NCBI RefSeq assembly: GCF_023195835.1
Contig: NZ_CP096199.1
Location: 868,001-932,000, forward strand
DNA: 64,000 nucleotides
Reading direction: 5' to 3'
Origin: Vibrio sinaloensis
Lineage (GTDB): Bacteria > Pseudomonadota > Gammaproteobacteria > Enterobacterales > Vibrionaceae
Part shown: in pieces, positions 1 to 8,703 of the stretch
Layout of the letters: each line of letters opens with the position of its first letter
Numbering within the stretch: the first letter of the stretch is position 1
The notes under the pieces: model-generated
Told to the model about the DNA's origin: nothing
Seen by the model: the letters and a program-made list of their open reading frames with translations, nothing else
Database searches by the model: none
Program-made: the position numbers and the translations under genes

Positions 1-1074
1 CCTTACTCGCTGTCAGCGTTACAAATTGATGCCGCCAAGCGTTTTGGGATGAGCGCTCAACAGGTTCTCGATACCTGCCAATCTTTGTACGAAAAACACA
101 AACTGATCACTTACCCACGTTCAGATTGCCGCTATTTACCGATGGAGCACTACGCACAAGCACAAAGTGTGTGTGACGCTGTCGGGAATAATGCCAAGGA
201 ATTGCTGCCGGCGGTACAAGGAGCTTCACTGTCGCTAAAATCGAAAGGGTGGAATGACAAAAAGGTCGATGCACACCATGCCATTATCCCTACGCCGAAA
301 AAGGCCGCAGTGAACGCGCTGTCTGGCAATGAGATGAAGATCTATCAGCAGATCGCGCGTCAGTATTTGATGCAATTCTACCCAGCGGCGGTCTATGCAG
401 AGGCAAAACTGGTGTTCGATATCGCTGGTGGTACCTTTATCGCTAAGGGGCGACAGCTTGTTTCGGCGGGTTGGAAAGTGTTGATGGGTAAAGCGGATGA
501 TGAGGATGCAGCGGTAGATGCCGTCCCACCGTTATCAGAAGGGCAAGTACTAACCTGCCGTGAAGGTGAGATTAAAGACCGAAAAACGGAGCCACCTAAG
601 CACTTTACTGAAGCCACTCTACTGCAAGCGATGACAGGGATTGCCCGTTTTGTCGAAGACAAACAGCTCAAAAAAATTCTCAAAGAGACCGATGGACTGG
701 GCACTGAAGCGACTCGAGCCGGTATTTTGGATACCTTGTTTAAACGTCAGTTGTTGGTGCGGCAAGGCAAATCGATACTCAGCTCTGCCGCAGGGCGAGG
801 GCTTATTCATGCGTTACCTTCTGAGTCAACTTATCCGGACATGACGGCCAACTGGGAGCATCAGTTGCAGGGCATGGCGGAACGCAACCAAGCTTATCAG
901 CCGTTCATGCAGGCACTAGTGCAAAGGATTGATGGCTTGATGAACCAAGTTCGACATGGGGCGGTGCCTGAATCATTACGCCATTTACCTAAAGTTGAGC
1001 GTCCGGCTTTCAAGCGCAAGAAAGGAGGCTATCGTAAAAAAGCGTCGAATAAGTCAACGGCTAAGCGCGGTTAA
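1..1074 (+). CDS. topB: DNA topoisomerase III, C-terminal part (cut by window start)
   Basis: Type IA topoisomerase that relaxes and decatenates DNA by cutting one strand through a tyrosine. The frame is open from base 1, so the 5' end is missing and the ATG at 49 is internal. The motif TYPRSDCRYLP, containing the catalytic tyrosine, is coded near 112-144. The segment TDGLGTEATRAGILDTL (near 690-740) is another conserved type IA signature. The C-terminus is short and basic (KRKKGGYRKKASNK) and has no zinc-finger cysteines, as is usual for TopB rather than TopA. The stop codon overlaps the stop of the convergent gene. Identification is firm. Confidence 0.96.
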   Translation, partial: PYSLSALQIDAAKRFGMSAQQVLDTCQSLYEKHKLITYPRSDCRYLPMEHYAQAQSVCDAVGNNAKELLPAVQGASLSLKSKGWNDKKVDAHHAIIPTPKKAAVNALSGNEMKIYQQIARQYLMQFYPAAVYAEAKLVFDIAGGTFIAKGRQLVSAGWKVLMGKADDEDAAVDAVPPLSEGQVLTCREGEIKDRKTEPPKHFTEATLLQAMTGIARFVEDKQLKKILKETDGLGTEATRAGILDTLFKRQLLVRQGKSILSSAAGRGLIHALPSESTYPDMTANWEHQLQGMAERNQAYQPFMQALVQRIDGLMNQVRHGAVPESLRHLPKVERPAFKRKKGGYRKKASNKSTAKRG

Positions 1075-2051
1075 CCGACTTTACGCCCACAACGTTTAAA
1101 CAACTGCTGCCAATACTCTACGTGGCGACGAGTGGCTTGGCGAAACTCACGGTGATGTCGCGCTAACGGATAGACATAGTGGTGAATGTTTGGCTTTGGC
1201 TCAAATAGAGGCAAGTTCCCCGATAACGTTTGGTAATAGCCATCAAGTTGCGCCATGTAAGGTTGCACCTTGGCAACATACTGCTGCTCAAACACATTGT
1301 TCAAATAGTTAAACTTAGTTTTATCGCGATTCTTTTCACATAGGATTTGTGGGTCGTGCGCGTACAGTTGGCGTGTGACTTGATCTAAATGCCAAGTGGC
1401 ATGTACCAAAGAGTAGTTGAGTCGACCGAGGATGGGCTGTTTGTCCAATATTTCTTGAGCTTGAATAACCGTCTGATCGCTACCGGTGAAGGCTGAGTTC
1501 AGTTGTTTAAGCGCTTGATTCACTTCAGTAACACTTTGGCCAAGATCGCCTGTTAGCCATTGTGAACCCTTGAGCTGATTTTGCATGGCTGCGCTGGTGT
1601 AGGTGAGGTTCCACTGATGCAGTGTTAGTTGGCTGCGTTTTTGTTGGGCGATGTCGGCCAAGGTAAGCTTAAGCGTTTGTTCAATATCATCATGCGCCAG
1701 GCAACGGGATAGTCCAGTGAGTATCTGGCGCTGGTAGTCGTAGTTGTGAAACTCATCAGCGACCTTGCCCAATACCGAGTTTCTCTCCGCAATAAGATTG
1801 AACAGTCCACACTGTCGCAGTTGATAACTGTCTAATAGGCCGATGGATAAGCTTGGTATTTCGATGTAGAGCTCACGCTTGCGGGGAAGGGCGAAGTCAT
1901 CTTTCGCCTCCGCGTCAACGATAGGCGCATCTTGCACTCGAGCGACTCTGGTTAGGTAGTCGTCAAACATCGAGCCTGGATTGTTCGGTTGACAGCCTAT
2001 CAGTCCCCAGACTGAGACAATAATCAGAAAAATGGGCCGTCTCACAAGCAT
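1071..2051 (-). CDS. DUF3080 family lipoprotein
   Basis: Protein of 326 residues with a lipoprotein signal peptide: hydrophobic residues 7-18 and a lipobox LIGC with Cys20 as the lipidation site, so it should be anchored to a membrane facing the periplasm. The rest is soluble and mostly helical with many conserved-looking Trp, His and Arg residues. I recognise it as the DUF3080 family found in Vibrio and relatives; no function is known to me. The ATG at 2051 is preceded by GAGGGA. Its stop shares bases 1071-1074 with the topB stop, and there is no hairpin between the two convergent genes. Confidence 0.8.
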   Translation of the reverse strand: MLVRRPIFLIIVSVWGLIGCQPNNPGSMFDDYLTRVARVQDAPIVDAEAKDDFALPRKRELYIEIPSLSIGLLDSYQLRQCGLFNLIAERNSVLGKVADEFHNYDYQRQILTGLSRCLAHDDIEQTLKLTLADIAQQKRSQLTLHQWNLTYTSAAMQNQLKGSQWLTGDLGQSVTEVNQALKQLNSAFTGSDQTVIQAQEILDKQPILGRLNYSLVHATWHLDQVTRQLYAHDPQILCEKNRDKTKFNYLNNVFEQQYVAKVQPYMAQLDGYYQTLSGNLPLFEPKPNIHHYVYPLARHHREFRQATRRHVEYWQQLFKRCGRKVG

Positions 2052-2250
2052 TTATCCCTCACTGCATTGGTTTATAGTTCGCTTGATTAGTACGTAACAA
2101 AGGCTCCAATCGCTCACCAGGGTTAGTGACTGAAATTAAAACGCCAAGCATGGTGATGCTAGTAGAGAGGTTAACCTTATCCCGCTGGAATCATGATTTC
2201 TACCATCACTGTGATACTATTTGTGCTCTGAGTTCTCGATTACGTGCATT

Positions 2251-3189
2251 ATGATTCCACTCGTCTACGATCCCATATACTCACAATTGCCTCTGCCTGA
2301 GGGACATCGTTATCCGATCAATAAGTATCGTTTGTTGTTTCAAGCCATTGAGCAGCGACGAGCTGACGATGCGGCTTGGCGAGAGCTGTTTAAGACTCTC
2401 TCTCCGCAGTCACTTTCGGTACAAGAGGTGGCGCAAACCCATTGTCGCCACTATGTCGAGGCGCTGGTCAGCGGGCAGTTGCCAGCAGCCAAGATGCGCA
2501 GAATTGGTTTTCCGTGGAGCCCGCAACTGATAGAACGCACGCTAAAGTCAGCAGGTGGCACTTGTCAGACGGTTGCCCAAGCGTTGGAGAGTGACGTGGC
2601 TATCCACCTAAGTGGTGGTTATCACCACGCTCATTATGATTTTGGTAGTGGCTTCTGTCTGTTTAACGATTTGGTCCTCGCGGCAAAACGAGCATTGCAG
2701 CATCCCGAGGTCGACAAGGTGCTTATTGTCGATAGCGATGTGCATCATGGAGATGGGACAGCTACACTATGTAATGATGTGGACCAGATTGTAACCTTAT
2801 CATTTCATTGCGATAAGAACTTTCCAGCGCGCAAGCCAGACTCTGATCTGGATGTCGCTTTGCCGCGTGAAACCGGCGATGAGGAGTTCTTGTCGGCGTT
2901 TACAGACGTTGTCACTATGGCGGTAAATGTGCATCAGCCAGATATTATTCTTTATGATGCGGGCGTCGACATTCATCAACAAGACGAGTTGGGTTACTTC
3001 AATGTGACGAGCGAGGCGATATTCCAACGAGATCGATTTATGTTCTCGTTGGCGAAACAGAAGCAGTTACCCATCGCTTGTGTGGTTGGTGGCGGTTATC
3101 GCAACGAACATCACCAATTGGTTCCCATTCACATGCAGTTGCTTGAGGCGGCTTTTGACGTACATGGTTATACCCAAAGGGATAAATAG
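2251..3189 (+). CDS. Histone deacetylase-family protein (acetyl-hydrolase)
   Basis: Zinc-dependent amidohydrolase of the HDAC/AcuC/acetylpolyamine deacetylase superfamily, 312 residues from the ATG at 2251. A longer in-frame start (TTG, 2221) adds ten atypical residues and is less likely. The family signatures are intact: GGYHHAHYDFGSGFCLFND in the first half, DVHHGDGT with zinc ligands Asp163 and His165, and a later Asp (about 240) in YDAGVD. Such bacterial proteins deacetylate acetyl-lysine or acetylated small molecules; the substrate here is not evident. It stands 45 bp before the Nudix gene on the same strand and may be cotranscribed with it. Confidence 0.88.
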   Translation: MIPLVYDPIYSQLPLPEGHRYPINKYRLLFQAIEQRRADDAAWRELFKTLSPQSLSVQEVAQTHCRHYVEALVSGQLPAAKMRRIGFPWSPQLIERTLKSAGGTCQTVAQALESDVAIHLSGGYHHAHYDFGSGFCLFNDLVLAAKRALQHPEVDKVLIVDSDVHHGDGTATLCNDVDQIVTLSFHCDKNFPARKPDSDLDVALPRETGDEEFLSAFTDVVTMAVNVHQPDIILYDAGVDIHQQDELGYFNVTSEAIFQRDRFMFSLAKQKQLPIACVVGGGYRNEHHQLVPIHMQLLEAAFDVHGYTQRDK

Positions 3190-3234
3190 CTGATTAGATG
3201 TTTACGCTGTTTGGTATCAATTGAGGAATAAATT

Positions 3235-3717
3235 ATGCAACACCGTATTCGCGCTGCCGGGGTGCTAATTCGAGACGGAGCCATGTTGTTACTACGAGTC
3301 AAAGACTTCAGCGGAGAGTACTGGATCCCGCCCGGTGGCGGCCTAGAAGCAGAAGATAAAAGCACTAAGCAATGCTTGATTCGGGAGTTTAGAGAAGAAG
3401 CGGGTCTGATTGTTGAGGTGGGAGAGCTGATCTGTGTGCGCGAGTTCTATGAAACCCATTTAGATCGTTATAACGCCGAGTTTTTCTATCTTATCGATGA
3501 CTATCAAGGCGTTCCTCATCTCAGTAACCTAGTTGGCCTCAATGATGAAAACTATATTCAAGCGCTTGACTGGGTGCCCATTCCGCTGCTCGAAGATATG
3601 CGCATTTACCCCAAAGAGCTCAAAGGGAAACTGCTGGATTTGATTGAAGCTGGCCAGTTTTCCAATCACCTTGGCAGTTATGTCCAAGGTATTCGAGAAG
3701 ACATTAACCAGCTATAG
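3235..3717 (+). CDS. Nudix hydrolase
   Basis: A 160-residue protein with one Nudix fold, expected to hydrolyse a nucleoside diphosphate linked to another group. The Nudix box starts at Gly36; the catalytic part REFREEAGL (Arg50, Glu51, Glu54, Glu55) is complete. Counting the standard GX5EX7RE spacing, the first conserved Glu is replaced by Lys42, while acidic residues flank it (EAED). The ATG has a good ribosome site (gaggaataaatt). The substrate cannot be predicted; sequence features before the box (RIRAAGVLI) resemble general ADP-ribose/NTP-type Nudix proteins. Confidence 0.88.
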   Translation: MQHRIRAAGVLIRDGAMLLLRVKDFSGEYWIPPGGGLEAEDKSTKQCLIREFREEAGLIVEVGELICVREFYETHLDRYNAEFFYLIDDYQGVPHLSNLVGLNDENYIQALDWVPIPLLEDMRIYPKELKGKLLDLIEAGQFSNHLGSYVQGIREDINQL

Positions 3718-3723
3718 CCTTAA

Positions 3724-4857
3724 TTATTGAGTGTGCCCACTGCTCACAGGTGTTGGATTGGTTGATTGGTAGCTTGTGATGGTATTGCGGCCGGAATTTT
3801 TGGCTTGAAGCAACGCTAAGTCCGCGAAGTCTATTGCCGCATCAATCGTTCCGCCAAGTTCCGGTAAGCTGCTGTAAGCGCCTAAACTGGCGGTGACAGT
3901 GATGTCAGAAGTATTGACAGAATGGCAACAGTGTTCGAGTGCAGTCTTTATATTTTCAGCAATCAGCAGTGATTCCTCGCTATCAGTGCAAGGAAGAATG
4001 ACTAAAAACTCATCGCCTCCCCAGCGAAACAGATAGTCGGTCCGACGGGTGTTTTGTCTGAGAGTTTGTGCGACTTGATTGAGCAGTTCATCGCCCACTC
4101 GGTGGCCGTAAACATCATTGATGCGTTTAAAGTTATCGAGGTCCACCATTAAGAACGAAATAGGTTGTTGATGTCTGGCATGTTGCAACCAAATCTTTTC
4201 CGAAATCTTTTCATAGAAATGTCGATTGTTGAGTTGCGTGACTTGGTCTGTCAGGCTGAGTTTTTCAAGGCGAGCCACTAGTTCACGGTTTCTTTCATCG
4301 TTGCTCAGGTACTTTTGGTAAACATCATGTGAATGTTTGGCGTGTGACCGAAGCATTAACCAAGTCGTTGCCAATCCGATTGCTGCCAAATAACCATAGA
4401 CTTGGTTTTGTAGCGCAAAAAAGACCATCAGACTGAGCAGGTAGGCAGTGGTTGAAATATAAAAAGCTGACAGCATAAAGCTAGCATAGAATGCGGAACC
4501 GGCAGCAAGACCTATGATGGCGATAACGACGACCATGGATTCAACGGGGTAAAGCGCCAAGTCAAGAAACAGAAGGTAGATGGGCCAAATGATCCCATTG
4601 ACTAATGAAGTCAGCTTCGACATGAGCGCCATGCGAGGTGGATTGCGTTCTGCTTTAGTGGCGCGCAACCAACGCCAAACAAACAGTCCTCGAATGGTGA
4701 TATTACTCCACAGACACCCTAACCAAGTTAACAGTAACCATGAATCTTGATATGGCCAGATAAGAATAACGGCGATAAGCCCGAACAGAGAGTGAGAGTA
4801 CAAAGTACCACTGGCGTTCGAGTAGAGTTCGAATTCAAGACGCTTTTGTTTATACAA
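3724..4857 (-). CDS. Membrane diguanylate cyclase (GGDEF)
   Basis: Makes cyclic di-GMP from two GTP. The N-terminal half (about residues 20-175) holds five to six hydrophobic segments with no recognised sensor domain, followed by a short coiled linker and a complete GGDEF domain. The active-site motif GGDEF is at residues 280-284 and an allosteric I-site RxxD at 271-274, in the normal spacing, so the enzyme should be active and product-inhibited. No ATG is available near the start; the open frame begins with TTG at 4857, preceded by a weak AGAG, so the exact start is uncertain. Gene stands alone, convergent with the Nudix gene. Confidence 0.9.
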   Translation of the reverse strand: MYKQKRLEFELYSNASGTLYSHSLFGLIAVILIWPYQDSWLLLTWLGCLWSNITIRGLFVWRWLRATKAERNPPRMALMSKLTSLVNGIIWPIYLLFLDLALYPVESMVVVIAIIGLAAGSAFYASFMLSAFYISTTAYLLSLMVFFALQNQVYGYLAAIGLATTWLMLRSHAKHSHDVYQKYLSNDERNRELVARLEKLSLTDQVTQLNNRHFYEKISEKIWLQHARHQQPISFLMVDLDNFKRINDVYGHRVGDELLNQVAQTLRQNTRRTDYLFRWGGDEFLVILPCTDSEESLLIAENIKTALEHCCHSVNTSDITVTASLGAYSSLPELGGTIDAAIDFADLALLQAKNSGRNTITSYQSTNPTPVSSGHTQ

Positions 4858-5022
4858 ACGGATGCTCTGTCTAGTTATTTATATTGATATCAATTATGAG
4901 ATATGGATTCAAATATTGGTAGCAGACACGCCTAACAAAGATGCGTTTTTGTTTGCGCTGTCAACTTTTGTGGTGAAAGTGAGGGTGAGAACTGAACAGA
5001 ATAATCTTAGGCGAATAAAACG

Positions 5023-5049
5023 AAAAAACCGCTGTAAAAACAGCGGTTT
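5023..5049 (-). terminator. Rho-independent terminator of tRNA-Ser
   Basis: Read on the minus strand: 9-bp stem (5026-5034 with 5041-5049, AAACCGCTG / CAGCGGTTT), 6-nt loop and a run of T directly after it. It lies 13 bp past the tRNA-Ser 3' CCA. Confidence 0.88.
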
Positions 5050-5061
5050 AATCTTTGAATG

Positions 5062-5152
5062 TGGCGGAGAGATAGGGATTTGAACCCTAGATACGCTATT
5101 AACGTATGCCGGTTTTCAAGACCGGTGCTTTCAACCACTCAGCCATCTCTCC
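5062..5152 (-). tRNA. tRNA-Ser(UGA), CCA encoded
   Basis: Minus-strand class II tRNA of 91 nt including the encoded CCA (5062-5064). The acceptor is GGAGAGA paired with TCTCTCC. The anticodon loop CTTGAAA gives anticodon TGA, reading UCA-type serine codons. The long variable arm (CATACGTTAATAGCGTA) and the T-loop GGTTCAAATCC are present. It has its own promoter (5164-5192) and terminator. Confidence 0.96.
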
Positions 5153-5163
5153 GTATGGTCTGA

Positions 5164-5192
5164 ATAATATAAGGCTTACTTAGGCTTGTAAA
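5164..5192 (-). promoter_or_regulatory. Sigma-70 promoter for tRNA-Ser
   Basis: On the minus strand, -35 TTTACA (5187-5192) and -10 TATTAT (5164-5169) with a 17-bp spacer, ending 11 bp before the tRNA 5' end. Confidence 0.6.
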
Positions 5193-5284
5193 CCCCTACG
5201 ATTACTGTTTGCTTTATTTATGAGCATTTAAGCCAAAAAACGCTAACAAAGACCAGTTATCAAAGCTTTGCTCGATGTACATAG

Positions 5285-5308
5285 CAAAAAAGAGAGCCGA
5301 AGCTCTCT
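5285..5308 (-). terminator. Rho-independent terminator of tRNA-Pro
   Basis: Minus strand: 7-bp stem AGAGAGC / GCTCTCT (5302-5308 with 5291-5297) closed by the very stable TTCG tetraloop and followed by a T run (5285-5290). Confidence 0.9.
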
Positions 5309-5322
5309 CTTTCTAGGTGTAA

Positions 5323-5399
5323 TGGTCGGACTGACTGGATTTGAACCAGCGACCCCCGACACCCCATGACGGTGCGCTACCAAGCTGCGCTACAGTCCG
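5323..5399 (-). tRNA. tRNA-Pro(GGG), CCA encoded
   Basis: Minus-strand tRNA of 77 nt with encoded CCA. Acceptor CGGACTG, anticodon loop ATGGGGT giving anticodon GGG, T-loop GGTTCAAATCC. The anticodon arm (CCGTC / GTCGG, one T-T pair) is the same as in the E. coli proL tRNA. Confidence 0.95.
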
Positions 5400-5407
5400 A
5401 TATGCGT

Positions 5408-5436
5408 AATTTAAACATAAATACGCTTGGGGTCAA
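5408..5436 (-). promoter_or_regulatory. Sigma-70 promoter for tRNA-Pro
   Basis: Minus strand, -35 TTGACC (5431-5436) and -10 TAAATT (5408-5413), 17-bp spacer, 8 bp upstream of the tRNA. It sits in the 54 bp between yejM and the tRNA, so the tRNA need not depend on yejM transcription. Confidence 0.62.
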
Positions 5437-5453
5437 TCCCCTAACATTATGAT

Positions 5454-7259
5454 TTAGTTACTTTTAGCGTAAAAACGCTGCAGTTCAGTAAGACCTTGCA
5501 TTAACACAGGTAAAGTCGGGTTTTCATCCTTGAGGCGTTGATAGTTGGCATCGTACAACTTGTAGTTACCAAACTTATCAATCACGGTGGTGTTTTTGGT
5601 AGTGATTAGCGCCAGTTCGCGCGAGTCGCCCGCTAGTATCCAGCGGCGGTCTCGCTCATCAAACAGATTGCGTCCGCTGCTGAAGTCTGAAGGATTGGAT
5701 GACACTCCGAGCAAGTCCTGCAGCAGGGTAACCGATAGATCGAGGTGACTGGTTCGATGTTGGTAGACGCCTGCCACTTTTCCTGGCCATTGAATAACCA
5801 TAGGCACTTTGAGCTGGTAAGAGCTGTAGTTGGAATTAGAGCCCCAGCTGTTGCTGCCCGTTTCGTTAAACTCAGTGGCGTGATTCGAAGTGATAATCAC
5901 CACGGTATTATCTTCCAAGCCCAGCTGTTGGACTTGTTGCAACACTAACCCGACTTCTTCGTCAGCCGTTGCGACAGACTTAAGGTAGCCCGCTTTGAGT
6001 TTTTGCTCGGCAGATTGATGCTCATTGCTGCTGGTGTAAGCGCTAAAGTTGTCGACGGTGGTTAACTCAATGTAGCTAAACCATGGCTTGTCACCTTGTT
6101 GTGCAGCCCACTGTGACCAAGCTTCAATGGCCTGTGAATCGGTCGACGCGGTATCATTGAAGGCAATACCGGTAAAGTTCATGCCGCGAAATACCGTCTC
6201 GCCATACAAAGGCTCATCAAAGTTGTCACCACTAAAGAGACCAAACTGATAGTTTTTATCGATCAGCGTGTCGACAAGAATCGGTTTGGAACCTTGGGTT
6301 TTAATACTCGATGCGTAACTGCTCGGTAGACCGTAAAATAGCCCGAAAATGCCGAAAGAGTCGTTACTAGAGCTGTAATGATTGGTGAAGTTTTGATTGT
6401 CTGTCGCAAATTGGTACGTCGCGGGCATGAACTCTTGAGTCATTACGTCGCTACGTAAATTGTTCACGCTAACCACTACAATGTTGAGCGGGTTGGCACG
6501 GCGATTAAACTCGATTTTCTCAAGTGGATAACGAACCAGTTCAACATTGTCTTTGCTTTCTTGTAGACGTTGCAGGTACTCCTCACGGTCAAGCAGACCA
6601 TGACGTTCCATAAACGATTTGGCGGTCATTGGATAAGAAAGCGGGAAGTTAGCTCGCTGTGCAGTAATCGGGTTGTAGAAATAAGCGTCTGCCCATACGT
6701 AAATCAAATGGCTGGCAATAAAGCTAACAAAGAACAGTGCCGCAATCGGACGACCTACATGCTTGTGCGACAGTTTACGCAGTTTTCGCCACACCCATTC
6801 AGATAGAGCCAGTTGAATCAGGAAGATCAGAGGTAGCACAATGAACAGATGCTGAAGATCGGCGCTAATAGTCGAGCTTTCATCACTAAAAAGCACTTCC
6901 CAAACAACAGGGGTGAGGTGCAAATTCACGGTTTGATAAGCTTGAGTGTCGATCAATAACACGGTCAGACCGACCGTTGCGAAGCAGACCGCCACCAGTC
7001 GAAATAACTTGCGTGACGGTATGATAAAGGTCAGAGGAAATAGAACCAGTAGATAGAGAGCGAAAACCAGAAAGCCAAAGTGCCCCACCCAGGAAACGGC
7101 TAAATAGAATTGACCAAGTAGCGTCTCAGGCCATGGTGACTGAGTAATATAACGGGTTCCGATTAGCATTGCCGCGATGATGTTGAAGAAGGCAAACCAA
7201 TGGCCCCATCCTACTAAACGCGACACGCGTTCGCCGTATGTGTTTCCGTTATCGACCAT
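5454..7259 (-). CDS. yejM: Inner-membrane alkaline-phosphatase-fold protein YejM (PbgA/LapC)
   Basis: 601 residues: five membrane segments (about 18-36, 59-80, 85-106, 137-157, 170-191; DUF3413) followed by a periplasmic sulfatase/phosphatase-like domain (about 255-540). In E. coli YejM senses lipopolysaccharide in the inner membrane and restrains LapB, so that FtsH does not over-degrade LpxC, the first committed enzyme of lipid A synthesis. Length and domain order match E. coli YejM (586 residues). yejL follows the usual arrangement, 28 bp upstream in the same direction, and yejK is divergent. lapB, the partner in the circuit, is at 54.2 kb in this window. Confidence 0.94.
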   Translation of the reverse strand: MVDNGNTYGERVSRLVGWGHWFAFFNIIAAMLIGTRYITQSPWPETLLGQFYLAVSWVGHFGFLVFALYLLVLFPLTFIIPSRKLFRLVAVCFATVGLTVLLIDTQAYQTVNLHLTPVVWEVLFSDESSTISADLQHLFIVLPLIFLIQLALSEWVWRKLRKLSHKHVGRPIAALFFVSFIASHLIYVWADAYFYNPITAQRANFPLSYPMTAKSFMERHGLLDREEYLQRLQESKDNVELVRYPLEKIEFNRRANPLNIVVVSVNNLRSDVMTQEFMPATYQFATDNQNFTNHYSSSNDSFGIFGLFYGLPSSYASSIKTQGSKPILVDTLIDKNYQFGLFSGDNFDEPLYGETVFRGMNFTGIAFNDTASTDSQAIEAWSQWAAQQGDKPWFSYIELTTVDNFSAYTSSNEHQSAEQKLKAGYLKSVATADEEVGLVLQQVQQLGLEDNTVVIITSNHATEFNETGSNSWGSNSNYSSYQLKVPMVIQWPGKVAGVYQHRTSHLDLSVTLLQDLLGVSSNPSDFSSGRNLFDERDRRWILAGDSRELALITTKNTTVIDKFGNYKLYDANYQRLKDENPTLPVLMQGLTELQRFYAKSN

Positions 7260-7287
7260 GTATGTGTTCTATTATCCGTTATTATTC

Positions 7288-7512
7288 TTAGTGTTTTTTA
7301 TCTTCAACTGAAGATACAAGTGCCTGTGCGAATTTTTCAGCAATTGCTTTACGTTGTGAAGCAGCAACGTCTTGATTTAAGACATTGGTAGCGATATTGC
7401 CTGCGATCATTAACGCAAGATCTGGACCAACTGAATGTTTTTCAAGTACTGCGGCTACTTCAGCTAGGATCTGTTCTACTTTTGCGTCGCTGTATTTAGA
7501 TGTAATCGGCAT
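7288..7512 (-). CDS. yejL: YejL family protein (DUF1414)
   Basis: Small soluble helical protein of 74 residues (start [16 protein letters not shown]) belonging to the YejL/UPF0352 family. Function unknown. It is the first gene of the probable yejL-yejM unit, 28 bp before yejM, and is divergent from yejK as in E. coli. Confidence 0.93.
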   Translation of the reverse strand: MPITSKYSDAKVEQILAEVAAVLEKHSVGPDLALMIAGNIATNVLNQDVAASQRKAIAEKFAQALVSSVEDKKH

Positions 7513-7596
7513 AAAGACTCTAATGATGATAGTAAAGCGGCTTATGATAACCTACAATGCCTCGCAACTGAAACCTACGCAGCGATAAATTTCATC

Positions 7597-8598
7597 ATGA
7601 GCCTCCATCTATCTAACGTTATCCTTCATCAATTACAAAAAAACGACGCAGATGAGCTGATTGTTAACTTTCGTGCTGAATCATTGGCCAACGACACGTC
7701 TACTGAAAACCTAGTTGCAGAGCTTCATCGTGTCTTTAACTCAAAAGCGGGCAAAGGCTTTGGTTGCTTTAAGTCTGACAGCGAGTTCCAGCAGTGGTTG
7801 CAAGATCTACGTCAAGGAAATCAAAGTTTTTACGATTTTTCCCAGTTAAGCGCCAATCGCCTCAAAAATGAGTTGGCGAAATACCCCTTTGCCGACGAAG
7901 GCATTTTGGTGATTGCCGAGTATCAATCGCTTGCGACTGATTATCTTTTTGTTGCCATTATTCCTTCCAATCAAAGCCTCAAAGTCACAGAGGGCTTAGA
8001 TATCAGTGCGACCGATTATCTGGATTTGAGTAAAATGGATATTGCGGCGCGCATTGACTTGACCAGTTACGAGACAGATAAAGAGTCCAACCGCTATTTG
8101 GCCTACATTAAGGGTCGAGTTGGGCGTAAAGTGGCCGACTTTTTCCTCGACTTTCTTCAAGCAGAAGTCGGTCTGGATGCGAAAGTGCAAAACCAAGTTT
8201 TAATGCAGGCGGTCGAAGATTTTTGTGCAGATTCGAAACTCGAAAAAGACGAAGTGATCAGCTACAAGAAGCAAGTGGCTGACTACTGCAATGAGCAAAT
8301 TAAAAGTGGCGACGAAGTACAGGTTCGTGAACTGTCGGGTGAACTACCACCGTCTCAAGATGGCACCAGTTTTCTTGATTACACGCAAGAGCAAGGCTAC
8401 CAGCTCGAAGAGAGTTTTCCTGCCGATCGAACTACTGTGCGCAAACTGACTAAATATGTTGGCGCAGGTGGCGGTCTTAACATCAGTTTTGATAGTTTGC
8501 TAATGGGTGAACGAGTTTTTTACGATCCAGAAACCGACACTCTCACCATTAAAGGAACCCCACCTAACTTGCGTGATCAACTGACTCGCAACAAATAA
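7597..8598 (+). CDS. yejK: Nucleoid-associated protein YejK (NdpA)
   Basis: 333-residue protein of the NdpA/37-kDa nucleoid-associated family, which binds DNA and co-purifies with the nucleoid in E. coli. The N-terminus (MSLHLSNVILHQL), the central segment VGRKVADFFLDFLQAEVGLDA and the C-terminal positive stretch (VRKLTKYVGAGGGLNISF) are family hallmarks. The ATG at 7597 gives the expected N-terminus. It is transcribed away from yejL across an 84-bp shared promoter region. Confidence 0.94.
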   Translation: MSLHLSNVILHQLQKNDADELIVNFRAESLANDTSTENLVAELHRVFNSKAGKGFGCFKSDSEFQQWLQDLRQGNQSFYDFSQLSANRLKNELAKYPFADEGILVIAEYQSLATDYLFVAIIPSNQSLKVTEGLDISATDYLDLSKMDIAARIDLTSYETDKESNRYLAYIKGRVGRKVADFFLDFLQAEVGLDAKVQNQVLMQAVEDFCADSKLEKDEVISYKKQVADYCNEQIKSGDEVQVRELSGELPPSQDGTSFLDYTQEQGYQLEESFPADRTTVRKLTKYVGAGGGLNISFDSLLMGERVFYDPETDTLTIKGTPPNLRDQLTRNK

Positions 8599-8609
8599 TC
8601 ATCTCGACC

Positions 8610-8644
8610 GAGGACTAACCGCAACATTTGTGCAGTTAGTCCTC
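8610..8644 (+). repeat. Hairpin between yejK and the Hpt gene
   Basis: Inverted repeat GAGGACTAAC (8610-8619) / GTTAGTCCTC (8635-8644), extended inside by GCA / TGC after a one-base mismatch. There is no T run after it, so it is not a standard terminator; it may be an mRNA end-protecting stem or a Rho-dependent end. Confidence 0.6.
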
Positions 8645-8703
8645 CACTTATCAGCCACAATGTATATGCTTGTATTACAGGGACTTTGTAGATAGGGAAC
8701 AGC

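Noticed and set aside
4862..5083. Open frame of 73 codons after the diguanylate cyclase
   Set aside because: It runs through the tRNA-Ser terminator and into the tRNA, with no ribosome site.
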